A stretch of DNA of 38,847 nt from Pseudomonas sp. GM74 (GTDB taxonomy: Bacteria > Pseudomonadota > Gammaproteobacteria > Pseudomonadales > Pseudomonadaceae). The stretch covers positions 1-38,847 of the forward strand of contig NZ_AKJG01000099.1 of assembly GCF_000282455.1 (NCBI RefSeq). The letters are read 5' to 3'. Shown one piece after another: positions 8,256 to 15,745 of the stretch. Position numbers and translations under genes: made by a program. How positions within the stretch are numbered: position 1 is the stretch's first letter; each line of letters opens with the position of its first letter. The notes beneath the pieces were generated by a model. The model saw nothing but the letters and a program-made list of their open reading frames with translations, was not told the DNA's origin and searched no databases.

Positions 8256-9422
8256 TCAGTTGGTAGCAGGTGCCAGCTCGGGATTGCCGCTCTGACGGAA
8301 AGTAATCAGGGTCACCAGCAGGGCGAGTACCGCCAGTACGGCTGCCGCGAGCGGCACGCTGGTCAGGCCGAAGCCATGGGCAATCACACTGCCGCCGACC
8401 CAGGCACCCAGGGCGTTGCCGATGTTGAAAGCGCCGATGTTCAGGGTCGACACCAGGTTCGGTGCGGCCTTGCCGAAGGTCACCACGTTCACTTGCAGCG
8501 CCGGTACGGCGGCGAAGCACGCGGTGGCCCAGAGGAACAGGGTGATTTCGGTCGGGATCAGCGCAACGCTGGTCCAGGTCAGCACGGTGGACACCACGGC
8601 CATGGTGATGAACACGCCGATCAGCGTCGCGGCCATGCCTTTGTCGGCCAGCTTGCCGCCGATGATGTTGCCGACCGTCAGGCCCAGGCCGATGAGCATC
8701 AGGGTCCAGGTCACGCCACGGGGCGAGACGCCGGTCACTTCACCCAGCAGCGGCGCAACGTAGGTGAACAGGGTGAACACCGAGGCGGCGAACAGCGCGG
8801 TCATGCTCAGGGACAGCCAGATGCCGCCGCCCTTGAGTGCGGCCAGTTCGGCGCGCATGTCGAGTTTTTCTTCATCGCGCTTGGCGGGCAGGAAGCGGAT
8901 CAGACCGATCAGCGCGATCACACCGATCACGGTCACGGCCCAGAAGGTCGAACGCCAGCCGGCTTCCTGGCCGAGGGCGGTGCCCAGCGGTACGCCAAGG
9001 ACGTTGGCCAGGGTCAGGCCGGTGAACATCAGGGCCACGGCCGAAGCGCGTTTGTTCGCAGGCACCAGGCCGGCAGCCACCACCGAGCCGATACCGAAGA
9101 AGGCGCCATGGCACAGGGCGGTGACCACACGGGCGAACATCAGCACGTTGTAGTCGCCGGCCACTGCGCAGAGCAGGTTGCCGATAATGAAGATGCCCAT
9201 CAATGCCACCAGGGCAGCCTTGCGCGGCAGCCGGGCGGTGGCCAGCGCCATGAACGGCGCACCGATGGCCACGCCCAGGGCGTAACCTGTCACCAGCCAG
9301 CCGGCACCGGGAATCGACACACCGAGGTCGGCCGCCACGTTGGGCAGCAAGCCCATGATGACGAACTCGGTGGTGCCGATGGCGAAGGCGCTCAAGGCCA
9401 GGATGAGTAGCGAGAGGGGCAT
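8256..9422 (-). CDS. MFS exporter, DHA1 (AraJ-like) type
   Basis: Twelve-helix major facilitator of 388 residues, of the drug:H+ antiporter-1/arabinose-efflux type. It begins MPLSLLILALSAFAIGTTEFVIMGLLP, the AraJ/YdhP-like first helix. The loop 2-3 region reads ALATARLPRKAALV, and motif C of antiporters is present as GLTLANVLGVPLGTALGQ around residue 135. The gene lies between an ArsR-type regulator and xenB on the same strand, so it may export the compound sensed by the regulator or the XenB product. The substrate cannot be read from sequence. The 96-base leader contains a long perfect inverted repeat. Confidence 0.9.
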   Translation of the reverse strand: MPLSLLILALSAFAIGTTEFVIMGLLPNVAADLGVSIPGAGWLVTGYALGVAIGAPFMALATARLPRKAALVALMGIFIIGNLLCAVAGDYNVLMFARVVTALCHGAFFGIGSVVAAGLVPANKRASAVALMFTGLTLANVLGVPLGTALGQEAGWRSTFWAVTVIGVIALIGLIRFLPAKRDEEKLDMRAELAALKGGGIWLSLSMTALFAASVFTLFTYVAPLLGEVTGVSPRGVTWTLMLIGLGLTVGNIIGGKLADKGMAATLIGVFITMAVVSTVLTWTSVALIPTEITLFLWATACFAAVPALQVNVVTFGKAAPNLVSTLNIGAFNIGNALGAWVGGSVIAHGFGLTSVPLAAAVLAVLALLVTLITFRQSGNPELAPATN

Positions 9423-9454
9423 GGGGGTAATTCCTTTTTTAGCCGACTGACGTG

Positions 9455-9512
9455 GGGGGCGTTCTCAATTGGTTTTCCCGGCGCTGTGTGAAAACCAATT
9501 GAGAACGCCCCC
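9455..9512. repeat. 23-bp perfect inverted repeat between arsR-type gene and MFS gene
   Basis: Arms at 9455-9477 and 9490-9512 are exact reverse complements (core GTTCTCAATTGGTTTTC) around a 12-base loop. The repeat fills most of the gap between the arsR-type stop and the MFS start on the minus strand. No T-run follows directly, so it is not a standard terminator. It may be an attenuator, mRNA processing/stability hairpin or protein-binding site. Confidence 0.9.
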
Positions 9513-9518
9513 ACAGGA

Positions 9519-9821
9519 TCAGAGCTCTTTACTGAAGGTTTTGAGGAACTCCTGAATGGTTTCCTCATTGCGTTTGAAAAAATGCCACTGGCCGACTTTG
9601 CGGCTGCTGATCAGGCCGGCGCGTTGCAGGGTCGCCAGGTGCGCGGACACCGTGGACTGCGACAGGCCGCAACGTTGATCGATCTGCCCGGCGCAAACGC
9701 CGTGCTCGTTACTGTGGGACTGGTCGGGAAATTCGACGGTCGGGTCCTTGAGCCAGTGCAGGATTTCTCGCCGTACTGGGTGTGCCAGGGCTTTTATTAT
9801 TTCGTCGAGATTGGTGGTCAT
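9519..9821 (-). CDS. ArsR-family winged-helix regulator
   Basis: Small dimeric winged-helix DNA-binding protein of 100 residues. It starts DEIIKALAHPVRREILHWLKDP, the typical ArsR helix 1-2, and has the recognition region CGLSQSTVSAHLATLQRAGLI at about residues 51-71 and the wing KVGQWHFFKRN. The CVCD metal motif of classical ArsR/SmtB is absent. The two cysteines (CAGQIDQRC) suggest thiol or other non-metal sensing, which would fit the xenB partner; this is inference. It is first of the three-gene minus-strand unit and probably autoregulated through the repeated TCGCGATATA-like boxes upstream. Confidence 0.92.
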   Translation of the reverse strand: MTTNLDEIIKALAHPVRREILHWLKDPTVEFPDQSHSNEHGVCAGQIDQRCGLSQSTVSAHLATLQRAGLISSRKVGQWHFFKRNEETIQEFLKTFSKEL

Positions 9822-9848
9822 GATGTGGGCTCGTGATGTGTAAAACGC

Positions 9849-9943
9849 TATATCGCGATGAGGCGAACTTTAAATCGGTATTTCGCGATATACAAATATG
9901 ATTTGGCTCTGACCAGCTCACATTTCGGTATATCGAGTTATAA
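9849..9943. promoter_or_regulatory. Three related palindromic boxes upstream of the arsR-type gene
   Basis: Three related boxes lie in the gap before the arsR-type gene: TATATCGCGAT (9849-9859), TATTTCGCGATATA (9879-9892, nearly perfect palindrome) and GGTATATCGAGTTATA (9928-9943). They are candidate operators for the adjacent ArsR-family protein. Confidence 0.55.
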
Positions 9944-9991
9944 CGATACGTTGAGTGTAACAAGACAAGGGGGCGGTGCTAAGCTGCGCCC

Positions 9992-10570
9992 ATGAACTAT
10001 CTTGCACATCTACACCTTGGTGGCCAGCGTCCTGGCCAATTGCTCGGCAGTCTGTATGGCGATTTCGTCAAGGGACGGCTGCAAGGGCAGTTCGCTCCGG
10101 AAATCGAAGGAGCTATCCAGTTGCACCGCAGCATCGACGTGTTCACCGATCGCCATCCGCTGGTGGACATCGCGTTGTCGCGTTTTTCGCTGACCCGTCG
10201 TCGCTACGCGGGGATCGTGCTCGACGTGTTTTTCGACCATTGCCTGGCCCGGGACTGGGCGCTGTATGCCGACCGGCCGTTGGAGCTGTTCACTTCAGAC
10301 GTGTATCGCGTGCTGTCCAGCGAACGGCAGTTGCCGGAGCGGCTGGCGAAGATTGCCCCTCACATGGTGGCCAATGACTGGTTGGGGTCGTATCAGGAAT
10401 TCGAAGTGCTGGAACAGGTGTTGCACGGGATTTCGCGGCGCCTGACCCGGCCGGAAGAGCTGGCGGCGGCGATGCAGGAGTTGCGGAGGTTGTATGAGCC
10501 GTTGAGCGAGGATTTTCGGTTGTTCTATCCGCAGTTACAGGATTTTGCCCGGAACTATCCAACAACATAA
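9992..10570 (+). CDS. acpH: Acyl carrier protein phosphodiesterase
   Basis: AcpH (DUF479) hydrolyses the phosphopantetheine arm from holo-acyl carrier protein in the cytoplasm, giving apo-ACP. The 192-residue protein starts MNYLAHLHLG and carries the family blocks GSLYGDFVKGRL (residues 19-30), HRSIDVFTDRHP (45-56) and VLDVFFDHCLARDW (about 77-90), the His/Asp-rich metal site of this HD-like fold. The length agrees with E. coli AcpH. It stands alone, divergent from the arsR-xenB unit, with no obvious strong Shine-Dalgarno sequence, and a REP pair follows it. Confidence 0.93.
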   Translation: MNYLAHLHLGGQRPGQLLGSLYGDFVKGRLQGQFAPEIEGAIQLHRSIDVFTDRHPLVDIALSRFSLTRRRYAGIVLDVFFDHCLARDWALYADRPLELFTSDVYRVLSSERQLPERLAKIAPHMVANDWLGSYQEFEVLEQVLHGISRRLTRPEELAAAMQELRRLYEPLSEDFRLFYPQLQDFARNYPTT

Positions 10571-10576
10571 AACCCG

Positions 10577-10681
10577 TGTGGGAGCGGCGGTTCGGCGCTC
10601 CGACTTGCTCGCGAAGGCGTAGTGTCAGGCGACATTGATATCGGCTGACACTACGCCTTCGCGAGCAAGCCCGCTCCCACA
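10577..10681. repeat. REP doublet between acpH and olsA
   Basis: Two inverted REP units. Bases 10604-10627 are the exact complement of 10646-10669, and the outer ends are TGTGGGAGCGG and CCGCTCCCACA. The left unit carries an extra stretch (CGGCGGTTCGGCGCTCCGA) inside the motif. The doublet sits between convergent genes. Confidence 0.9.
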
Positions 10682-10708
10682 GGGTTCACTGTTGAATCGG
10701 AGATTGAA

Positions 10709-11500
10709 TCACGCCGCGATTGCAGGGCGCATCGGTGCTCGCTGAGGTTCGACAACAGTCCCGAACAACACCTTCTGCACCGCCTGTTGCGCCTCGAACG
10801 CCAGTGCCGCGCGTTCCCGGCCTTCGCAAGCGATTGGCTTGAGCAGATGAATCTCCACGCCGCCACGGTCATTGGCAAACAACCGCATCAGGTGCGACAG
10901 CAAGTCATCGTCGCCAATGAACGGAGCCAGCGCGCAAGGCTCGCCGTCACGCATATAACGAATCGCCACCGGCTGCATCGCCACTTCGGAATCGATGGCG
11001 GCGGACAGCAGGCGGCCGTGGAAAGTACGCAGCGAACGGCCATCGGTGGTGGTGCCTTCCGGGAACATCAGCAGGGGGTGAGCCTGTTCCAGGTGACGGG
11101 TCATCTGCTTGCGGATCAATTGGCTGTCACCCGAGCCACGGCGGATAAACAGACTGCCGGCCTTGGCCGCCAACCAGCCGGCCACCGGCCAGGTGCGCAC
11201 TTCGGCCTTGGACAGGAACGACAGCGGCGTGAGCATCCCCAGCAGCGGGATGTCGGTCCAGGACACGTGGTTGCTGACCCAGAGCATCGGCGTCTTCGGC
11301 AGCTCGCCATGCACGGTCACATCGAAAGGCAGGGCGTTGCTCAGGCGGGCCATGAAAAACCGCGACCAGCGCTGACGACGCGCCATCGAATGGGCCATGC
11401 CCAGGCGCTCGAACACCCCGAACACACTGGCCATGCCCAGGCCCAGCGTTACCACCAGCAGCACTCGCGCGATTCGCGCGTACACCCGCAACCGGCTCAT
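10709..11500 (-). CDS. olsA: Lyso-ornithine lipid / 1-acylglycerol-phosphate acyltransferase
   Basis: PlsC-family membrane acyltransferase of 263 residues. With OlsB it makes ornithine lipid by adding the second, ester-linked acyl chain to lyso-ornithine lipid; relatives can also act on lysophosphatidate. Seen: an N-terminal hydrophobic segment (ARVLLVVTLGLGMASVFGVF), the catalytic NHVSWTD motif (H78, D83) and the glycerol/phosphate-binding FPEGTTTDG (146-154). The start is the ATG at 11500, which overlaps the olsB stop as TAATG, so an upstream extension is not needed. Ornithine lipids replace phospholipids under phosphate limitation in many pseudomonads. Ends at a REP doublet. Confidence 0.92.
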   Translation of the reverse strand: MSRLRVYARIARVLLVVTLGLGMASVFGVFERLGMAHSMARRQRWSRFFMARLSNALPFDVTVHGELPKTPMLWVSNHVSWTDIPLLGMLTPLSFLSKAEVRTWPVAGWLAAKAGSLFIRRGSGDSQLIRKQMTRHLEQAHPLLMFPEGTTTDGRSLRTFHGRLLSAAIDSEVAMQPVAIRYMRDGEPCALAPFIGDDDLLSHLMRLFANDRGGVEIHLLKPIACEGRERAALAFEAQQAVQKVLFGTVVEPQRAPMRPAIAA

Positions 11501-12255
11501 TACACAGCCGCCTTGAAGTGTTTGGCGTAACGCGGGCAGAGCTCGTCGCGCTTGAGCAGGATGAACACGTCGGCGACCTGGAAGTCTTCGTCCCAGCATG
11601 GTTCGCCGCAGATCTTCGCGCCCAGGCGCATGTAGGCCTTGAGTAGCGGTGGCATTTCGGCGATCACGTTCGACGGGATGTCCAGGTTTGGCAGCGGGTT
11701 TTTCGGCTCGGCGCGCAGGTGTTCGGTGCACAGGTAGCGTTCGCGCAGACGCTGCATGATCGCGTGGGCCTGCACGCCGCCATCCTGCATCGGAATGCTC
11801 GCGCAACCCATCAGGTAGCTGTAGCCGCCCTGGTTCAGGACTTCGGCCAGTTCGCCCCAGAGCACGGCGATGGTGCCGCCGTTACGATAGGCCGGATCGA
11901 CGCAGGTGCGACCGATTTCCAGGATCGGGCCTTGCAGGTGCACCAGGCCGTGGAGGCTGAATTCCTCTTCGCTGTAGAATTTGCCCAGGCTGCTGGCAGC
12001 CGTGTGGTCGAGCAAACGGGTGGTCGCCACCAGACGCCCGGTGTTCAGGTCACGTACGCCGATGTGGGCGCAGTGAGCGTCGTAGTCATCCATGTCCAGA
12101 CCCAGTTCCGCGCCTTTCAGCTTGGCGTTGAATTCACCGCTGAACACGTTGAAGCGCAAGGCCTGGGCCTCCTGCAATGCCTCTGCGCCCACCAGGCGTT
12201 CGGCTTGCAGGCGGCGTTCGTTGCCGGTGTCGCTGATGCGGGCGATCTGAGTCAT
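11500..12255 (-). CDS. olsB: L-ornithine N-alpha-acyltransferase
   Basis: OlsB transfers a 3-hydroxyacyl chain from ACP to ornithine, the first step of ornithine-lipid synthesis. The 251-residue protein is a GNAT-fold (hemolysin-like acetyltransferase) enzyme. It starts MTQIARISDTGNERRLQAERL, with ALRFNVFSGEF near residue 40, ILEIGRTCVDPAYRNGGTIAVLWGEL in the acyl-donor region around residues 120-145 and GCASIPMQDGG after it, all typical OlsB blocks. GGAG lies about 7 bases before the chosen ATG at 12255, so longer in-frame starts are rejected. One-base overlap with olsA shows an olsBA operon. Confidence 0.93.
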   Translation of the reverse strand: MTQIARISDTGNERRLQAERLVGAEALQEAQALRFNVFSGEFNAKLKGAELGLDMDDYDAHCAHIGVRDLNTGRLVATTRLLDHTAASSLGKFYSEEEFSLHGLVHLQGPILEIGRTCVDPAYRNGGTIAVLWGELAEVLNQGGYSYLMGCASIPMQDGGVQAHAIMQRLRERYLCTEHLRAEPKNPLPNLDIPSNVIAEMPPLLKAYMRLGAKICGEPCWDEDFQVADVFILLKRDELCPRYAKHFKAAV

Positions 12256-12410
12256 GGCGAATCTCCGTGCGGGCTGCTCACCCGTCTTTGGGCTACAGCG
12301 AATCGACTTTCTTTGTCTAGCCGTGTTGTGCAAAGTCAGGCTATGTAGCCCCGGTGTCATCGCCATTAAGCTTTGGTGATGCTTATATGACAGCCCTCGA
12401 GGAGCCTCCC

Positions 12411-13298
12411 ATGCCCTGGCAAAACCTGTTGAACCGCCGTGATCGCTTGCCCGCCAACCCGGATCTGGCCGAGGGTTTCGCGACCTTGTTGCAGCAGTTG
12501 GGCGCGGTCACGCCGTTTGAATTGGCCGTGCTTGGCGGGCGGTTGATGGCGACGCCGGGGCTGGCGTTTCTGGTGGGGTATCAGGCGGCCTTGCGCATGC
12601 TCTGGCCGAGCGCGCCCCTGAGCCTGGGCGCACTGTGCGCCACCGAACAGCGCAGCCTGCGCCCGGCCGACATGCAAACCCGGTTGAGCGATTTGCGCTT
12701 GAGCGGACGCAAGGATTTCGTCACCGCCGGTAATGCCGCCGACTGGCTGCTGGTGGCGGCGCGCAGCGAAGAACCCGGTGCCGATCCACGCTTGAGCCTG
12801 GCGGTGATCTATCGTGATGAGCCGGGTGTGCGGGTGGAAAAACTGGCGCCGATCCCGTTGATGCCGGACATCAGCCATGGCCGCTTGTTTCTGGATAACG
12901 CGCTGTGCGAATTGCTCGCGGGGGATGGTTGGGACGCGTACGTCAAACCGTTCCGCACGCTGGAGGACATCTATGTACTGAGTGCCATGACGGCGTGGCT
13001 GTATGGCGTCGGTCAGGAATGCGATTGGCCGCAAGGCTTGCAACTACGTTTGCTGGCGGTGTTGGCCGGATGTGCGGAAACCAGCCGCCAGCCACCGACC
13101 CATCCGGCCGGGCATGTGTTGCTTGGCGGATTGTTTGCGCAGTTCGAAGGGCTCAAGGCTGAGGTGAATGAGGCGCTGGCTGAAGGGCCTCCAGAGTGGG
13201 CGGCGATGTGGCATCGGGATCAGGCGGTGATGGAGTTGGCGGGAGGGGCGCGGGGGAAGAGGTTGGCCAAGGCATTGGCGGAATTGTCGTTGAATTGA
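12411..13298 (+). CDS. Acyl-CoA dehydrogenase-like protein, short
   Basis: Protein of 295 residues from the ATG at 12411, preceded by GAGGAG at good spacing; an earlier in-frame ATG at 12387 lacks such a site. The central part (LSGRKDFVTAGNAADWLLVAARSEEPGADPRLSLAVIYRDEPGV) resembles the middle beta domain of acyl-CoA dehydrogenases. However, the protein is about 80-90 residues shorter than a normal enzyme and the usual C-terminal catalytic-base region is not recognised. It may be a degenerate or specialised family member without dehydrogenase activity. Divergent from olsB across a 155-base gap, so a link to lipid metabolism is possible but unproven. Confidence 0.85.
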   Translation: MPWQNLLNRRDRLPANPDLAEGFATLLQQLGAVTPFELAVLGGRLMATPGLAFLVGYQAALRMLWPSAPLSLGALCATEQRSLRPADMQTRLSDLRLSGRKDFVTAGNAADWLLVAARSEEPGADPRLSLAVIYRDEPGVRVEKLAPIPLMPDISHGRLFLDNALCELLAGDGWDAYVKPFRTLEDIYVLSAMTAWLYGVGQECDWPQGLQLRLLAVLAGCAETSRQPPTHPAGHVLLGGLFAQFEGLKAEVNEALAEGPPEWAAMWHRDQAVMELAGGARGKRLAKALAELSLN

Positions 13299-13308
13299 CT
13301 GGCCCCTT

Positions 13309-13407
13309 CGTCGGAACGCCGCCCGGACCAAGCCCGCTCCCACAATGGATCTTTGGTGTGAGCGAGATCCCTGTGGGAGCGGGCTTGGTCCGGGCGGCGT
13401 TCCGACG
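13309..13407. repeat. REP-like doublet with 36-bp perfect arms
   Basis: Arms 13309-13344 and 13372-13407 are exact reverse complements. The outer part shares AGCCCGCTCCCACA with ordinary REPs, but the usual TTCGCGAGCA half is replaced by CGTCGGAACGCCGCCCGGACC in both arms. It lies just after the acyl-CoA-dehydrogenase-like gene. Confidence 0.92.
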
Positions 13408-13491
13408 ATGGCGGCCTGATTGGCAACATGAACTTCTGAACTGTCATCAACCTCGACTAGGCTCAGCAGGTTCAATCTCCGAGCCCCCGCC

Positions 13492-14586
13492 ATGTCCAAA
13501 GGCTTGTCCCTGATTTTCCTGCTGTTGCTCAGCCTCACGGCCCAGGCTGAAAACTGGCCCGCCGAGCAATGGCCGACCGCCCCGACACCGACCGGTCCGG
13601 CGTTTCAAGCCCTGGAGGCCTATGCCTTCCCCTCCCGTGATGACATCACTCGCCAGGGCATTCGCAGCGATGCCTTGCTGGTGATCCGCGACGGCCAGTT
13701 GATCTACGAACGCTACGCCGGCCCGACGACGGCCGAGACACCTCACCTGACCTGGTCGATCAGCAAGAGCCTGATGGCCACCGTCCTCGGCGTGGCCTAT
13801 GGCGAAGGTTTGTTCAAACTCGACGACCCGGCGGCGAAGTTTTATCGGCCCCTGCAAAAGCATCCCGACATGACCATGGCCGACCTGCTGCACTGGGCCT
13901 CGGGCCTGGACTGGCAAGAAGACTACGAATACGCACCGCTGAAGTCTTCGGTGGTGGCCATGCTTTACACCCGTGGTCACCACGACATGGCCGAATTCAC
14001 CGCGGCCCATACGGCGTACGCGGCGCCGGGCCAGGCGTTTCGCTACTCCAGCGGTGACAGCAATCTGTTGTCCGCCGCATTGAAAACCATCGTCGGCCCC
14101 AGTCGCTATCCGGACTATCCGTGGACTGCGCTGTTCGAACCGCTGGGCATTCGTCAGGCCGTGTGGGAAACCGATGCCACGGGCACTTTAGTCGCTTCGT
14201 CCTATGCCTACCTCACTGCACGGGATCTGGCCCGGGTCGGTCTGTTGATGGCCCGCGAGGGGCGCTGGGCAGACAAGCAATTGCTGCCCAGGGACTGGGT
14301 GGCGTTCAACCGCGAGCCGTTCGCTCACTATCATGCCGGTCAAGACGATGCGGTGCCCGGCGGCCATTGGTGGCTCAATCGAGCGGTCGGGGGCGCGGCA
14401 CGACCCTGGCCCGATGCCCCCGCCGACACCTTCGCCGCGTTGGGGCATTGGGGTCAGGCGATGTATGTGATCCCCAGTGAACAACTGGTGATCGTCCGCT
14501 ACGGCGATGACCGCGACGGCAGTTACCGGCACAACCAACTGCTCCAGCTCACGCTCAAGGCCTTTGCCGGGAAGGTGCAGCCATGA
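13492..14586 (+). CDS. Exported serine hydrolase, beta-lactamase class C / EstB family
   Basis: Periplasmic serine hydrolase of 364 residues in the class C beta-lactamase/DD-peptidase/esterase fold. The signal peptide MSKGLSLIFLLLLSLTAQAE is clear. The catalytic SxxK motif is SISK (S89, K92), the second motif is YSS (Y185-S187) in FRYSSGDSN, and a HxG-type third motif is HWG in GHWGQAMYVIPSEQLVIVRYG near the C-terminus. The family includes esterases, nylon-oligomer hydrolases and peptidases, so the substrate is unknown and beta-lactam resistance should not be assumed. Its TGA overlaps the next start as ATGA. Confidence 0.9.
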   Translation: MSKGLSLIFLLLLSLTAQAENWPAEQWPTAPTPTGPAFQALEAYAFPSRDDITRQGIRSDALLVIRDGQLIYERYAGPTTAETPHLTWSISKSLMATVLGVAYGEGLFKLDDPAAKFYRPLQKHPDMTMADLLHWASGLDWQEDYEYAPLKSSVVAMLYTRGHHDMAEFTAAHTAYAAPGQAFRYSSGDSNLLSAALKTIVGPSRYPDYPWTALFEPLGIRQAVWETDATGTLVASSYAYLTARDLARVGLLMAREGRWADKQLLPRDWVAFNREPFAHYHAGQDDAVPGGHWWLNRAVGGAARPWPDAPADTFAALGHWGQAMYVIPSEQLVIVRYGDDRDGSYRHNQLLQLTLKAFAGKVQP

Positions 14587-14906
14587 GCGGTTTCATTCGC
14601 CGTCGACCGGTCAGTTCCCTGTTGCTGATCCTGCTGATCGCCTTGCTCGGCTGGGTCTGGCACGAGCGGGTGGCGCTGTGGGCGTTCCCCGACATCATCA
14701 GCGCCTACACCGCCAAGGAATACTGTTCGTGCCGCTACGTGATGGGTAACGATACCCGGTACTGCCGCGGCTATGTGAAGCAATGGCTGCCCGCCAGCGG
14801 CTTTAGCGATGACCCGAGTGCCAAGCGCATAACGGTCAGCGGCATGGGCCGCAGCAACAGCGCCGTGTGGATCGGCGAGCGCCAGGGCTGTCGCTTGCAA
14901 CCCTGA
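14583..14906 (+). CDS. Small membrane-anchored Cys-rich protein, unknown
   Basis: Unrecognised protein of 107 residues. It has a basic N-terminus and one hydrophobic helix (SSLLLILLIALLGWVW), then a periplasm-facing domain with four cysteines (YCSCRY, YCRGY, GCRLQ). It is coupled to the serine hydrolase by a 4-base ATGA overlap, which suggests the two proteins are made together and perhaps act together. It might be a partner or anchor of the hydrolase; no enzyme motif is seen. Confidence 0.82.
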   Translation: MSGFIRRRPVSSLLLILLIALLGWVWHERVALWAFPDIISAYTAKEYCSCRYVMGNDTRYCRGYVKQWLPASGFSDDPSAKRITVSGMGRSNSAVWIGERQGCRLQP

Positions 14907-14939
14907 CTGCGATGAAATCGTGAGGCCGGGCGAGGGCTA

Positions 14940-15068
14940 TTGTGGCGAGGGAGCTTGTCGGACCGCCGCACCGTCCCGAAATCAGCCATTCGGTTTCTTC
15001 AGACAGCACTCGGTTGCAGGTTTTGCGACTGCTTCGCAGCCGAGCGGGAGCAAGCTCCCTCGCCACAA
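14940..15068. repeat. Second-family inverted repeat (TTGTGGCGAGGGAGCTTG)
   Basis: TTGTGGCGAGGGAGCTTG at 14940-14957 is exactly complementary to 15051-15068. This belongs to another common Pseudomonas intergenic repeat type, not the GGGAGCGGGCTTG type. It occupies the gap before the yceI-like gene. Confidence 0.85.
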
Positions 15069-15153
15069 AGGCAGGTTTGGAGTAATAGACGGCTTGCAAT
15101 GCGCTGAGGGCCGGTTAAGGTTCAGCACAGGTTTATCTGCCCCACGAGTCTCT

Positions 15154-15744
15154 ATGTTCAAGCGCTCCACCCTTCAAACCCTCGCTTTCCTGCTGCTGAC
15201 CGGTGCCGCGTTGTCGGCCCGTGCCGACTGGTACCTGGATGGCGAGTCTTCACGCTTGTCGTTTGTCAGCACCAAAAACGCCAATGTTTCCGAAGTGCAG
15301 CGCTTTCTGGTGTTGCACGGCAAGGTCGACCCCGAGGGGTTGGCGCAGGTGGAAGTCGAACTGGAGTCGATCAACAGCGGCATCCCGTTGCGCGATGAGC
15401 GCATGCGCAAGGAACTGTTCCAGGTCGACCGGTTTCCCGACGCCTTGATCACCACGAAAATCGATTTGCGCCCGATCAACGATCTCGCTCCCGGCGCACA
15501 GCTGGAATTGCGCCTGCCACTGACCGTCGACCTGCATGGCAAGCAACACGAATACAACGCACAGTTGCTGGCGACCCGTCTCGATGACCGGCGCTTTCAG
15601 GTGGTGACCCTCGAACCGCTGGTGATCAATGCCGAGGATTTCGATTTGGCTCCAGGGCTGGAAGCGTTGCGCAAAATGGCCGGCCTCTCGGCCATCAGTC
15701 TTTCGGTGCCGGTGGGTGCGGTGCTGATTTTCACGGCGCGCTGA
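15154..15744 (+). CDS. YceI-family periplasmic lipid-binding protein
   Basis: YceI-family lipocalin-like protein of 196 residues, expected to bind a polyisoprenoid or other lipid in the periplasm. The start at 15154 gives a signal peptide (MFKRSTLQTLAFLLLTGAALSARA). The mature part begins DWYLDGESSRLSFVSTKNANVSEVQRF and contains INSGIPLRDERMRKELFQVDRFPDALI, the family hallmark. It ends one base before the phospholipase D-type gene, so the two are co-translated. The lipid-carrier and phospholipid-enzyme pairing suggests envelope lipid work; the ligand is not known. Confidence 0.92.
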   Translation: MFKRSTLQTLAFLLLTGAALSARADWYLDGESSRLSFVSTKNANVSEVQRFLVLHGKVDPEGLAQVEVELESINSGIPLRDERMRKELFQVDRFPDALITTKIDLRPINDLAPGAQLELRLPLTVDLHGKQHEYNAQLLATRLDDRRFQVVTLEPLVINAEDFDLAPGLEALRKMAGLSAISLSVPVGAVLIFTAR

Positions 15745-15745
15745 C

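Noticed and set aside
8376..9410. 344-codon plus-strand frame opposite the MFS gene
   Set aside because: Gly/His/Gln-rich shadow of a membrane-protein gene; no domain and no start signal.
13492..14586. Calling the serine hydrolase an AmpC beta-lactamase
   Set aside because: The active-site series fits the wider class C-like esterase/peptidase superfamily, and no KTG motif or ampR neighbour is seen.
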